From: Phaeovulum molybdatiresistens
GTDB lineage: Bacteria > Pseudomonadota > Alphaproteobacteria > Rhodobacterales > Rhodobacteraceae
Assembly (NCBI RefSeq): GCF_023544865.1
Contig: NZ_JAMJFX010000006.1
Span: 92,023 to 156,022 of the forward strand
Reading direction: 5' to 3'
Length of the DNA stretch: 64,000 bases
Each line of letters starts with the position of its first letter. Within the stretch, counting starts at the first letter, position 1. The notes under the pieces are model-generated. The model saw only the letters and a list, made by a program, of their open reading frames with translations, had not been told where the DNA came from and made no database searches. A program made the translations under genes and the position numbers. This document shows, piece by piece, positions 52,369 through 61,952 of the stretch.

Positions 52369-53672
52369 GCCTCATCCTCCACCTGATCCCAGGCCGCCAG
52401 GAAGCAGGCCTTGAATTCATCATAGGCGCGATCAAAGCTGGCCCGCGCCCGGCGCCAGGTTTCCCGCGTCATGCTGCGATAGTCGATTTCATAGACCGAG
52501 GACAGGAACCGCCCGGATTGTTCCACCGCGCGGGTCATCTCAATCGGCTGATCACAGACCCTATCGCCAAAGACCTTGCGGAAGGCTTCGAACATCGCGC
52601 GGTGCAATTCGTTGCCCGGTTCATACCGCGTCATCAGGAAGCGCACGTCGATGAAGGCCTTGGGCAGCCGCATCTTCCCCGCGGGGAAGGTTCCGTCAAA
52701 CCCGGCAGACAGATCGCCAAGCGCCTCGGCCAGCTGGCCGATGAAGGACGTGGTGGAATCATATTCCCAGTAGCCCGGCCCCGAGGGGATATAGAGCACA
52801 TCCGCCGCAAAGACCGCGTTCATCGACTGATAGCCGATGGCGGGCGGGCAATCGAAAACGATCAGGTCATAGGCATCATCGGGCAGCGCATCCAGATAGC
52901 GCGACACCGCGGCAAAGAACGACCAGTCGGGATTCAGGTGGCGATACTGCGCCGAGGCAAATTCCACGAAAGCCGCATTGGCGCAGGACGGCACGATGTC
53001 GATCGTCGTCCAGGCCGTGGGCTTGATGAAATCCGACACGCGCAGATCGGCCAGGCCCAAATCGCGGATCGAGGAGGGCAGGCGCCGCTGGGGCAGGGCG
53101 GTGCCGCTTTCGGCCGCGCGCGGGCCGGCGTTCATGCGGTCGGTTTCCCGGATCAGGTCGCGGGCGATGATGCCCCAGACGGTCAGATCCTCGGACACGT
53201 CATGCAGGCCCATCGAATGGGTCAGCGTCGCCTGGGGGTCGAAATCCACCAGCAGCACGCGATAGCCATCCAGCGCAGCCGCATGCGCCATGTGCAGCGC
53301 CACGGTGGATTTGCCCGCGCCGCCCTTGAAGTTGGAAATCGCGACCCGGATCGCCCGCTTGCCCTTGGGCCGGCGCGGCATCAAGGTCGCGCGGTTAATC
53401 TTCATCTTGCGGCGCAGTTCATTGATCTCGGCCAGGGTGAACCACCGCTGGCGGCCATCCTCTTCGACCTCGCCGCCGGGCAGGTCGGGGTCCGCCGCAA
53501 GGCGCCCGCGGAAGGTGGACTGGTTGATCTTGAAGATCAGTTCCGACACCTCCCAGCTGGAAAAGCGGCGCAACGACTTCTCATGCTCGGGCGAGAAGGT
53601 CTGCCGGCGGATATGGCTTTGCATCTTCAGCGACTGTGCCTGCAGCTGCGCGAGATCCTCATGGGTAAACAT
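52365..53672 (-). CDS. parA: Plasmid partition ATPase ParA
   Basis: 435 residues from MFTHEDLAQLQAQSLKMQ, the usual opening of the plasmid ParA/RepA group; an ATG at 53744 would add 24 residues from the promoter region and is rejected. A MerR-like HTH lies at about 30-90 (RFSSWEVSELIFKINQSTFRG, RQRWFTLAEINELRRKM). The deviant Walker A KGGAGKST is near 117, Walker A' DFDPQATLT and YDLIVFDCPPAIGY follow. It binds nucleoid DNA, moves ParB-parS complexes and often represses its own promoter through the HTH. A parS-like palindrome lies inside it near residue 328 (GTFPAGKM). Divergent from the initiator. Confidence 0.93.
   Translation of the reverse strand: MFTHEDLAQLQAQSLKMQSHIRRQTFSPEHEKSLRRFSSWEVSELIFKINQSTFRGRLAADPDLPGGEVEEDGRQRWFTLAEINELRRKMKINRATLMPRRPKGKRAIRVAISNFKGGAGKSTVALHMAHAAALDGYRVLLVDFDPQATLTHSMGLHDVSEDLTVWGIIARDLIRETDRMNAGPRAAESGTALPQRRLPSSIRDLGLADLRVSDFIKPTAWTTIDIVPSCANAAFVEFASAQYRHLNPDWSFFAAVSRYLDALPDDAYDLIVFDCPPAIGYQSMNAVFAADVLYIPSGPGYWEYDSTTSFIGQLAEALGDLSAGFDGTFPAGKMRLPKAFIDVRFLMTRYEPGNELHRAMFEAFRKVFGDRVCDQPIEMTRAVEQSGRFLSSVYEIDYRSMTRETWRRARASFDRAYDEFKACFLAAWDQVEDEA
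52674..52689. other. parS-like palindrome 4 (inside parA)
   Basis: CTTCCCCGCGGGGAAG, a perfect 16-bp palindrome inside parA, read as T-F-P-A-G-K, the same peptide as copy 3 in parB. Spacing between the four copies is about 620, 445 and 370 bp. Confidence 0.7.
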
Positions 53673-54138
53673 GAACGCTTCCGTTTCTTGTGGACGTAGA
53701 TTGTTTCGATTTCCGTAAATACGACGGATTTGCAGATATGGCAAAATCTAAGTTATAGTTGGCACAGAAACTGTCCGCCCACGGCTTTGCAGCGAATTAG
53801 CACCCAAAGCCTTCGAATCGGCCCTGATGCGCCGCCAACGCCGTCTGGCACGGATTTGCAAAATATGGGGGGACAGAATGACACCCTCTGCCACTCATTG
53901 AGGGGACATTCCTGGAAATTGGGGTGTCATACAAGATGTCCCCCATTACCAATGAACCTTTTTCTTTTTCATTTGAACGGGGGCAGGCAAGGGCTGCGCG
54001 CAATCCCGGCTTGACAGAATCGTGCCATCGGACGCTAATAGGCCCATCGATCGGATTTGCGTTGGCTTCGATGCCACGGTCCCGTCGAACAAGAGACCAT
54101 AAGGTCCATATCCGGGGGTATCCCCAAAGGGCAGTGAG
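53673..54138. other. Probable replication origin / divergent par-rep promoter region
   Basis: 466 bp without a gene between parA and the initiator gene. It holds a nested dyad at 53865-53946: the outer arms are ATGGGGGGACA and TGTCCCCCAT, the inner arms ATGACACCC and GGGTGTCAT, with AGGGGACATT between. CGGATTTGC occurs three times in direct orientation (53725, 53851, 54052). A pyrimidine run CCTTTTTCTTTTTC (53957-53970) could be the melting element. GGGG-GTAT-CCCC lies 14 bp before the initiator start. No DnaA box of the TTATCCACA type was seen. Origin and operator functions are inferred from this structure and position. Confidence 0.6.
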
Positions 54139-54810
54139 ATGTTGGGCAGGAAAGCGGTCGGCCGCAATGCGGCTGTGCAGAAATACGATCTTCTGACAAT
54201 TCTGGGGGTGCATGCGCTGTCCCAGGGAAAGACGGCGCAACGCCAGACATTGCGGCTGATTTGTCTGATCACGGCGCGCTACAACTGGCAAAGCGATGAA
54301 CTGTCCGTAGGCCAGGCCGAAATCGCGCGGCTGTGGTCGGTCGACACACGAACCGTCAAGCGCGAAATGGCCAGCTTGCGCAACAGCGGCTGGCTGGTGG
54401 AAAAGCGCGCGGCGGCGCGGGGGCGGGTCACGCTGTATGGGCTGGGGATGGCGCGGATCCTGGAAGATACCCGCCCGGCCTGGGAAAAGGTCGGCCCCGA
54501 TCTGGTCGCGCGGATGCAGCCCGCGCCGGAACCCGAAGCCAATGGCAAGGTCATTCCGTTCCCGCAGCCGACCCTGCCACCGCCCGATACGGCCTGGGGA
54601 CAGGTGGCAGCGGGGCTTGCCGCGCAGCACCCCGCGCTTTACCGCGCCTGGTTTGAGGCCTTGCGCCCGCAAGAGGCTGCGCCCGGCCATCTGGCGCTGA
54701 AGGCACCTTCGGGCTTTCACGCGGCCTATGTCACCACGCATCTGCAGGCGCTGCTGGAAGATGCGGCGCGCCGCGTCTTGCCGGATCTGGCGAAGGTCGA
54801 AATCCGCTGA
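54139..54810 (+). CDS. DnaA-like plasmid replication initiator
   Basis: 223 residues. Residues about 15-110 are helical with a winged HTH (VGQAEIARLWSVDTRTVKREMASLRNSGWLVEKRAAARGRVTLYGL). Residues about 145-223 (AWGQVAAGLAAQHPALYRAWFEALRP, then LALKAPSGFHAAYVTTHLQALLEDAARR) match the N-terminal domain of chromosomal DnaA, which recruits helicase. The AAA+ ATPase and DNA-binding domains of DnaA are missing. This layout is that of the DnaA-like initiators of Rhodobacteraceae plasmids. It is divergent from parA across the origin region. A start at the codon for VQKYDLL is also possible. Confidence 0.8.
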   Translation: MLGRKAVGRNAAVQKYDLLTILGVHALSQGKTAQRQTLRLICLITARYNWQSDELSVGQAEIARLWSVDTRTVKREMASLRNSGWLVEKRAAARGRVTLYGLGMARILEDTRPAWEKVGPDLVARMQPAPEPEANGKVIPFPQPTLPPPDTAWGQVAAGLAAQHPALYRAWFEALRPQEAAPGHLALKAPSGFHAAYVTTHLQALLEDAARRVLPDLAKVEIR

Positions 54811-54930
54811 GCGCGGAAGGGCAGGGGGGATCTTCAGCTTTGGCAAGGCGATCCTTCACGATTTTCCGGGCTGGCAATTGCACCCGCCGCCGCGTTTCAT
54901 GACGGGCAAGACATTGCGAAAGGGTCCCCC

Positions 54931-55769
<839 letters not shown>

Positions 55770-55773
<4 letters not shown>

Positions 55774-56249
55774 GCCCCGATCAGGATCGGTGTGTCGAAC
55801 CCGTGTTCGTCCAGGTTTGCGCCCGCGCCGATCCGGTCCACCACGGCATAGATCCCGCGCGCGCCGATCGGGGCCAGAACCCCGTGCCAGACATTGCGCA
55901 ACAGGTTCACCGATTGCCCCGGCTGGGTCAGGAAGGCGCGCAGGTTGACGGGGCGGCCCCCGTCATCCTCGGCCACGGTCACCAGGAAGGGCACGCCGTT
56001 CAGGGGGATGAAACACTGGCTGCCCAAGGGGTGACGTTCAACCATCTCCAGCCGGTAGGGCAGGGCGCGGGGGGCGGCGTCAAACAGGCTGATGCCGGCG
56101 CGACCGTCCAGAAATTCCAGCCGCGCGCGGTCGTGGTGGCGCCCGCACAGACCCTGATTGATCAGCCGGTCGGGCGGGCCCGAAATTTCCAGCACATCGC
56201 CAAAGGGCGCGAAGGCGGCGGCGGTCAGGGCTTCAGCGCGCAGGATCAC
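55770..56249 (-). CDS. allA: Ureidoglycolate lyase
   Basis: 159 residues. Signature LTAAAFAPFGDVLEI at the N-terminus, FIPLNGVPFLVTVAEDD and LLRNVWHGVLAPIGARGIYAVVDRIG; this is the AllA cupin fold. It splits (S)-ureidoglycolate to glyoxylate and urea, the last step of the pathway in this window. Its start overlaps the puuE-uraD stop by four bases. Confidence 0.93.
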
Positions 56250-57658
56250 AGCATGTCCCCCAGCCGCAATTGGGCGATGCGCTCGACCTGGCGGCAGGCC
56301 TCAAAAAATTCGGTGGCGGAATCGTTGGCGATGCGGCGTTCAAAGGCGGCCAGGATGCCCGCCTTGTCATGATCGCGCACGGCGATGATGAAGGGAAAGC
56401 CGTGGCGGGCGACGTAGTCGGCATTCAGCCGCTGGAACGTGGCGCGTTCGGCATCGGTCAGCGCATCTAGCCCCGCGCCCGCCTGTTCGGCGCTGCTTTC
56501 GGCGGTCAGGCGGCGGGCCTGCGCCAGCTTGCCGGCAAGGTCGGGATGGGCGCGCAGGACCGACAGGCGTTCATCATGGCTTGCGGACCGAAAGGCGCGG
56601 GCCAGCGCGTTATGCACGCCCACCGCGCTGTCATGCGCCGGGCCAAGTTCCAGCGTCCAGGCGCGTTCGGCGATCCAGGGGGAATGTTCGAACACCCCGC
56701 CAAAGCGCGCGACAAAGCGGGCCTGATCCATCTGGCTGGGCCGTTCGCGGCGCTGCGGCGGGTGGGTGGCGGCCCAATGGTCGGCAATGTCGATGCGGCG
56801 GGCAAACCAGACGCCGGAATGCGACCGGGCATAGTCGATAAACCGTTTCAGCCCCGCGATCTTGCCCGGTCGTCCGATCAGCCGGCAATGCAGACCCACC
56901 GATAGCATCTTGGGCGCGCCCGCCGTGCCCTCGGCGTAAAGCGTGTCGAAGGCGTCCTTCAGATAGGCAAAGAACTGATCGCCGGTGACATAGCCCGGCG
57001 CGGTGGCAAAGCGCATGTCATTGGCTTCCAGCGTGTAGGGGATGATCAGCTGGTCGCGATCGCCGATCTCCAGCCAATAGGGCAGGTCGTCATCGTAGGT
57101 GTCCGAGACATAGGCAAAGCCGCCCTCTTCGGCCACAAGGCGCACGGTATTGGCCGAACAGCGCCCGGTATACCAGCCCCGCGGGCGTTCGCCCACGACC
57201 TCGGTGTGCAGGCGGATCGCCTCATCCATAGCGGCGCGTTCCTGATCCTCGGGCATGTCGCGGTGCTCGACCCATTTCAGCCCGTGCGAGGCGATTTCCC
57301 AGCCCGCGGCCTTCATCGCGGCCACCTGTTCGGGGCTGCGCGCCAGCGCGGTGGCCACGCCATAGATCGTCACCGGAATTTCCGCGCCCGTGAACAGCCG
57401 GTGCAGCCGCCAGAACCCGGCGCGGGCCCCGTATTCATAGATCGATTCCATGTTCCAGTGCCGCTGGCCGGGCCAGGGGGCGGCGCCGGCGATGTCGGAC
57501 AGGAACGCCTCGGAGGCGGCATCGCCGTGCAGGATGCAATTTTCGCCGCCCTCTTCGTAATTCAACACGAATTGCACCGCGATCTTCGCCCCCCCCGGCC
57601 AGCGTGGATCGGGCGGGGTGGGGCCGTGGCCCAGCATGTTGCGCGGATAGCGGTTCAT
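56246..57658 (-). CDS. Allantoinase PuuE fused to OHCU decarboxylase UraD
   Basis: 470 residues. Residues 1-305 are a metal-independent allantoinase of the polysaccharide-deacetylase fold ([65 protein letters not shown]). Residues about 310-470 are OHCU decarboxylase ([31 protein letters not shown] with the catalytic His, and [17 protein letters not shown]). The fusion decarboxylates OHCU to (S)-allantoin and then hydrolyses allantoin to allantoate. It lies directly upstream of allA and is divergent from uraH. Confidence 0.95.
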   Translation of the reverse strand: MNRYPRNMLGHGPTPPDPRWPGGAKIAVQFVLNYEEGGENCILHGDAASEAFLSDIAGAAPWPGQRHWNMESIYEYGARAGFWRLHRLFTGAEIPVTIYGVATALARSPEQVAAMKAAGWEIASHGLKWVEHRDMPEDQERAAMDEAIRLHTEVVGERPRGWYTGRCSANTVRLVAEEGGFAYVSDTYDDDLPYWLEIGDRDQLIIPYTLEANDMRFATAPGYVTGDQFFAYLKDAFDTLYAEGTAGAPKMLSVGLHCRLIGRPGKIAGLKRFIDYARSHSGVWFARRIDIADHWAATHPPQRRERPSQMDQARFVARFGGVFEHSPWIAERAWTLELGPAHDSAVGVHNALARAFRSASHDERLSVLRAHPDLAGKLAQARRLTAESSAEQAGAGLDALTDAERATFQRLNADYVARHGFPFIIAVRDHDKAGILAAFERRIANDSATEFFEACRQVERIAQLRLGDML

Positions 57659-57801
57659 CGCGGCCTCCTTCAGGGTATGGTCGTTGTAGCGCGGGGCGGG
57701 GCCGGGGACTTTCCGATTTTTCCGAAAGCTGCTGTCGGCGATTTCGGGCTGTCAACGGCGGCGCCGCGCGCCATTATGGGGCAAAGGCAGCAGGGGGCAA
57801 C

Positions 57802-58155
57802 ATGGCGGGCTATCTGACGACGCATGTTCTGGATACGGCGCGGGGATGCCCGGCGGCGGGGATGCGGATCGAGCTGTATCGGATCGAGGGTGAGGCGCGG
57901 CTGCATCTGCGCAGCCTGGTGACCAATGCCGACGGGCGCACGGATGAACAGATCCTGCCCGCGCCGGAATTTGCCCCGGGCTGCTATGAGCTGGTGTTTC
58001 ACGCGGGTGACTATCTGGAGGCTTTCGGCGCGTCGGGGGAAAGCCCGCGGTTCCTGAACCTGATTCCGATCCGGTTCGGCATGGCGGAACACGCGCATTA
58101 CCATGTGCCGCTGCTGCTGTCGCCCTATGGCTATTCCACCTATCGCGGTAGTTGA
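57802..58155 (+). CDS. uraH: 5-hydroxyisourate hydrolase
   Basis: 117 residues from ATG 57802 (CAGGGGGCAAC upstream). Transthyretin-related fold: N-terminal [17 protein letters not shown] with active-site His and the C-terminal YRGS tetrapeptide that defines the family. It hydrolyses 5-hydroxyisourate, the product of PuuD, to OHCU. Divergent from puuE-uraD across 143 bp; its last 16 bp overlap the end of the LysR gene on the other strand. CTTTCCGATTTTTCCGAAAG at 57709-57728 could be an operator for the divergent pair. Confidence 0.95.
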   Translation: MAGYLTTHVLDTARGCPAAGMRIELYRIEGEARLHLRSLVTNADGRTDEQILPAPEFAPGCYELVFHAGDYLEAFGASGESPRFLNLIPIRFGMAEHAHYHVPLLLSPYGYSTYRGS

Positions 58156-59063
58156 TCGGGGGCGCCGCCCGCCACGGCGGTGCGGACCCGGCCTGCGACA
58201 AAGTCGATGAAAAGCCGCACCTTGGGGTCTTGCCGGCGGCGGTGGGGGTAAAGCACGCCCATCTGGACGGGCAGGGGCGGTTCGGCGGGCAGGATCGGCA
58301 CAAGGCGACCCGCGGTCAGATGCGCCGCCACCGCAAACGCGGGTTTCAGGATGATGCCCTGGCCCGCCAGCGCCCAATCGGTCAGCACATCGCCATCATC
58401 GGATTCCAGCGGCCCGGCCACGGCGATGCGGCGCAGGCCCGCAGGCGTTTGCAGCGGCCAGCGGAATTCCGGCGCGCCGGGATAGCGCAGGTTCAGGCAA
58501 TCATGATCGGCCAGATCGGCGCTGGTCGCGGGCGTGCCGCGCCGGGCCAGATAGGCGGGGGCGGCGCACAAAAGCCGGGGGCAATCGGTGATCTTGCGGA
58601 TATGAAGCGTCGAATCCTCGGGCAGGCCCAGGAAGAAGGCGGCATCCAGCCCCTCGGCGGCAAGGTCCAGCTTGCGGTCCGACAGGCGCAGGCGAATACT
58701 GATCTGCGGATAGGCGGCGCGGAAGGCAGGCACCAGCGGCGCGATCAGCCGCCGGCCCAGACCGAGCGGCGCGGCGATATGCAGCGACCCGCGCGGGGCC
58801 TGGGTGACATGGGTGATCTCGGCCTCGGCGGTTTCGATGGCGTCGATGATCTTGCGCGCGCCGTCATAGAACAGCAGGCCCTGTTCGGTCGGGTGCAGCT
58901 TGCGGGTGGTGCGCTGAAACAGGCGCACGTTCAGGTGATCTTCCAGCTGCGATATCCGCGCCGAGGCCACCGCCGCCGAAATCCGCTGATCGCGGGCGGC
59001 GGCCGACATGCTTCCCAGTTCATAGACCCGCAGGAAGGTGCGGATATTGTCCAGATAGGCCAT
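58140..59063 (-). CDS. LysR-family transcriptional regulator
   Basis: 307 residues. Winged HTH at 1-60 ([40 protein letters not shown]) and a LysR substrate domain from about 90. The substituted S-A-A-x-A-R-D-Q helix is of the AaeR/DmlR subgroup. It is divergent from puuD, so it probably controls urate genes; the inducer is unknown. The start is ATG 59063, with a perfect dyad CTTTCATTTGAAAG at 59070-59083 just upstream. Confidence 0.9.
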   Translation of the reverse strand: MAYLDNIRTFLRVYELGSMSAAARDQRISAAVASARISQLEDHLNVRLFQRTTRKLHPTEQGLLFYDGARKIIDAIETAEAEITHVTQAPRGSLHIAAPLGLGRRLIAPLVPAFRAAYPQISIRLRLSDRKLDLAAEGLDAAFFLGLPEDSTLHIRKITDCPRLLCAAPAYLARRGTPATSADLADHDCLNLRYPGAPEFRWPLQTPAGLRRIAVAGPLESDDGDVLTDWALAGQGIILKPAFAVAAHLTAGRLVPILPAEPPLPVQMGVLYPHRRRQDPKVRLFIDFVAGRVRTAVAGGAPDQLPR

Positions 59064-59069
59064 TTCCAG

Positions 59070-59083
59070 CTTTCATTTGAAAG
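59070..59083. promoter_or_regulatory. Palindrome, possible LysR operator
   Basis: CTTTCA-TT-TGAAAG is a perfect 14-bp dyad six bases before the LysR start codon and about 70 bp before the puuD start. LysR proteins bind dyads of the T-N11-A kind near divergent promoters; here it could cause autorepression. Confidence 0.4.
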
Positions 59084-59152
59084 AGCTTGGATGATTTTCC
59101 GGATAGAGCATGGGATGGTTCTTGGCTAGCCTGATCGCAAAGGGGGAAAGCG

Positions 59153-60403
59153 ATGTTCGAACTTGCCATCATCTGGGACTGGCTGGCCTTTGCGCTGCGC
59201 TGGCTGCATGTGATCACGGCGATCGCCTGGATCGGATCGTCGTTCTATTTCATCGCGCTGGATCTGGGCCTGCGCAAGGCGGCCGATCTGCCGCCCGGCG
59301 CGCATGGCGAGGAATGGCAGGTGCATGGCGGGGGGTTCTATCACATCCGCAAGTATCTGGTCGCGCCCGCGCAGATGCCCGCGCATCTGACCTGGTTCAA
59401 ATGGGAAAGCTATGCCACCTGGCTGTCGGGGGCGGCGCTGTTGATGGTGGTCTATTGGGCGGGGGCCGAGCTTTACCTGATCGACGCGGCCAAGGCCGAT
59501 CTGGCGATCTGGCAGGGGATCGCGATATCGGCGGCCTCGCTGGCGGTGGGGTGGATCATCTACGATACGCTGTGCAAGTCACCCTTGGGGGAACGGCCCG
59601 GGGTGTTGATGGTTCTGTTGTTCGTGGCGCTGGTGGCGATGGCCTGGGGCTATGACCAGGTGTTCACGGGGCGCGCGGCGCTGCTGCATCTGGGGGCGTT
59701 CACGGCCACGATCATGTCGGCCAATGTGTTCCTGATCATCATCCCGAACCAGAAGATCGTGGTGGCAGATCTGATCGCGGGGCGCGCGCCCGATCCGAAA
59801 TTCGGCAAGATCGCCAAGCTGCGGTCGACCCATAACAATTACCTGACGTTGCCGGTCGTGTTCCTGATGCTGTCGAACCATTATCCGTTGGCTTTCGCCA
59901 GCGAGTATAACTGGCTGATCGCGGCGCTGGTGTTTCTGATGGGGGTGACGATCCGGCATTGGTTCAACACGCGTCATGCCCGCGCGGGCAGCCCGTGGTG
60001 GACCTGGGTGGCCACGGCGGCGTTGTTTCTGGGCATCATGGCGCTGTCCGCCGGGCCCATGCTGGATCGGGATGCCGAGGCCCGGGCCCTGACCCCCGCG
60101 CAACGGGTCTTTGCCGAGGCCGAAGGCTTTGAGGCCGTGCAGGACATCGTTCTGGGCCGGTGCAGCATGTGCCATGCGCGCGAACCGGGCTATGACGGTA
60201 TCCATCACGCGCCCAAGGCGGTGCTGCTGGAAACCGGCCCCCAGATCGCGCGTGCCGCGCGCGAGATCTATCTGCAGGCGGGCGTGACCGATGCGATGCC
60301 GCCCGCCAATGTCAGCTGGATGGAACCCGAGGAGCGCGCCGCGATCCGCCGCTGGTATCGCGCGGCGCGGGAGGGCGCGCCGTTCGCGGTGGCGTCGAAC
60401 TGA
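59153..60403 (+). CDS. puuD: Urate hydroxylase PuuD
   Basis: 416 residues with eight membrane helices over residues about 8-300. The N-terminus (DWLAFALRWLHVITAIAWIGSSFYF) and the Trp-rich WHVHGG-like region (EEWQVHGGGFYHIRKY) are conserved in PuuD. The C-terminal soluble cytochrome-c-type domain has one haem site CSMCH near residue 338. It hydroxylates urate to 5-hydroxyisourate using a haem-linked electron route, replacing soluble uricase. AAGGGGGAAAGCG precedes the ATG. Divergent from the LysR gene. Confidence 0.93.
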   Translation: MFELAIIWDWLAFALRWLHVITAIAWIGSSFYFIALDLGLRKAADLPPGAHGEEWQVHGGGFYHIRKYLVAPAQMPAHLTWFKWESYATWLSGAALLMVVYWAGAELYLIDAAKADLAIWQGIAISAASLAVGWIIYDTLCKSPLGERPGVLMVLLFVALVAMAWGYDQVFTGRAALLHLGAFTATIMSANVFLIIIPNQKIVVADLIAGRAPDPKFGKIAKLRSTHNNYLTLPVVFLMLSNHYPLAFASEYNWLIAALVFLMGVTIRHWFNTRHARAGSPWWTWVATAALFLGIMALSAGPMLDRDAEARALTPAQRVFAEAEGFEAVQDIVLGRCSMCHAREPGYDGIHHAPKAVLLETGPQIARAAREIYLQAGVTDAMPPANVSWMEPEERAAIRRWYRAAREGAPFAVASN

Positions 60404-61822
60404 TCATTCCAGCGCCGGGTGGCCGGTGCCGGGGCAGAGCGACAGATCCGATCCGGTCTTGCCCGGCACCTGGCGGGCAAGATCGCGCAGGGCGCTGCGC
60501 AGCCCCTCTTCCAGGACGGGGTGGTAGAAGGGCATCGCCAGCATCTCGGCCACGGTCAGTTGGCGTTCGATCGCCAGCGCCAGCAGATGCGTCAGATGTT
60601 CGGCGGCGGGCACACACATTTCCGCGCCCAGGATGCGGCCGCTGTCGCGGTCGGCATAGACGCGCATCAGGCCCGCGGCGGTTTCGGCGGTGCGGGCGCG
60701 GGGTTGCTTGGAAAAATCAGCCTCGGCCGTGGCGCGGCGGTCTTCGGGGATTTCGGCAAAGCCCTGGCCGACGCGGGCGACCTGGGGGCTGGCAAAGACG
60801 ATGCCCAGGGGCGTGCGGCGGCAATGGGCCTGCGGGGTTTCGGCCAGCGCATTGCGCCCGGCGATATGGCCTTCGTCGGCGGCTTCGTGCATCAGCGCGC
60901 GATAGCCATTTGCATCGCCCGCCAGATAGACCGGCAGATCGCCGATCTGCAGGGTGTTGGGGTCAAAGGGCGGCATGCCGCGCCGGTCCAGCGGCAGGCC
61001 CAGCGTTTCCAGGCCCAGATCGTCGATATTGGGCCGCCGCCCGATCGCGGCCAGCACGGCATCGGCGGTGAAACTGGTGTCGCCCGATGTGACGCGGATC
61101 GCGCCGTCATCGGTTTCGGTCAGCTCTGCGCCCGCGCCCAGATGGACGGGAAATTCCCCCCCGATCAGCGCCAGGAAGGCGTCGCGCACCGCCGGGTCGG
61201 AAATGCCCGCGACGGTGTCGGCGGCGTCAAAGCCCGCGACGCTTGGCCCCAGCCGCGCCAGGGCCTGTGCCATTTCTACCCCGATCGCGCCCATGCCCAC
61301 CACGGCGATGCGGCGGGGCAGATCCTGGCATTCGAACAGGGTGTCGGTGGTCAGGATGCGATCGCCAAAGGCGCGCCAGGGGGCGGGCAGGATGGGCCGG
61401 CTGCCGGGCGCCAGGATGATCGCGCGGGCCGAAATTTCACGCCCGTTCACGGCCACCCGGTTCGGGCCCAGCAGGCGCGCGCGCCCGGAAATCGCGCGGG
61501 CGCCCAGCCGGTCGGGCGTGGCGGCGGGCCCGGCGGTAAAGCCGTCGCGCAGGCGGCGCACGCGGGCCAGCACCGCGGGAATGTCGATGGCCAGCGACCC
61601 GGCCCCGGAAATGCCGAAGGCCGCGAAATCGTTGCGGCGGTGAAAGGCATTCGCGGCCTCGATCAGCGCCTTGGACGGCATGCAGCCCACCGCCGCGCAG
61701 GTGGTGCCCCAGTGGCCATCGTTGATCAGCAGCACGTTGCGGGTCTTGCGCTGAACCTCGGCCAGGGCGGTCAGGCCGGCGGTGCCCGATCCGATGATGA
61801 CGATGTCGGCCCGTTCGGTCAT
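60404..61822 (-). CDS. Dihydrolipoamide dehydrogenase-like flavoprotein disulfide reductase
   Basis: 472 residues. FAD fold at the N-terminus (IVIIGSGTAGLTALAEVQR), redox disulfide in TTCAAVGCMPSKALIEAA (C-x4-C near 42-47), NAD-binding IAVVGMGAIGVEMAQALARLG, and C-terminal His-Glu pair in MPFYHPVLEEGLRSAL. The class I pyridine nucleotide-disulfide oxidoreductase family includes lipoamide dehydrogenase and mercuric reductase. Neither 2-oxoacid dehydrogenase E1/E2 genes nor mer genes lie nearby, so the partner is unclear. The stop is adjacent to that of puuD. Confidence 0.88.
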   Translation of the reverse strand: MTERADIVIIGSGTAGLTALAEVQRKTRNVLLINDGHWGTTCAAVGCMPSKALIEAANAFHRRNDFAAFGISGAGSLAIDIPAVLARVRRLRDGFTAGPAATPDRLGARAISGRARLLGPNRVAVNGREISARAIILAPGSRPILPAPWRAFGDRILTTDTLFECQDLPRRIAVVGMGAIGVEMAQALARLGPSVAGFDAADTVAGISDPAVRDAFLALIGGEFPVHLGAGAELTETDDGAIRVTSGDTSFTADAVLAAIGRRPNIDDLGLETLGLPLDRRGMPPFDPNTLQIGDLPVYLAGDANGYRALMHEAADEGHIAGRNALAETPQAHCRRTPLGIVFASPQVARVGQGFAEIPEDRRATAEADFSKQPRARTAETAAGLMRVYADRDSGRILGAEMCVPAAEHLTHLLALAIERQLTVAEMLAMPFYHPVLEEGLRSALRDLARQVPGKTGSDLSLCPGTGHPALE

Positions 61823-61952
61823 GGCGGGTGCTCCGGTCCGTTGATGGGTCTGTGTATCAGAGCCGATCGGGGCGGGCTTGTCGAGGCGGCGGGCGGCGGG
61901 GTCTTTCGCTGGCGGCGGAATCGCGCGACAAGAAGGGGAGACGACGGGGGCG

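Noticed and set aside
60404..61822. Mercuric reductase
   Set aside because: There is no N-terminal HMA domain, no C-terminal vicinal Cys pair and no mer genes; the C-terminal His-Glu pair is that of lipoamide-dehydrogenase-type enzymes.
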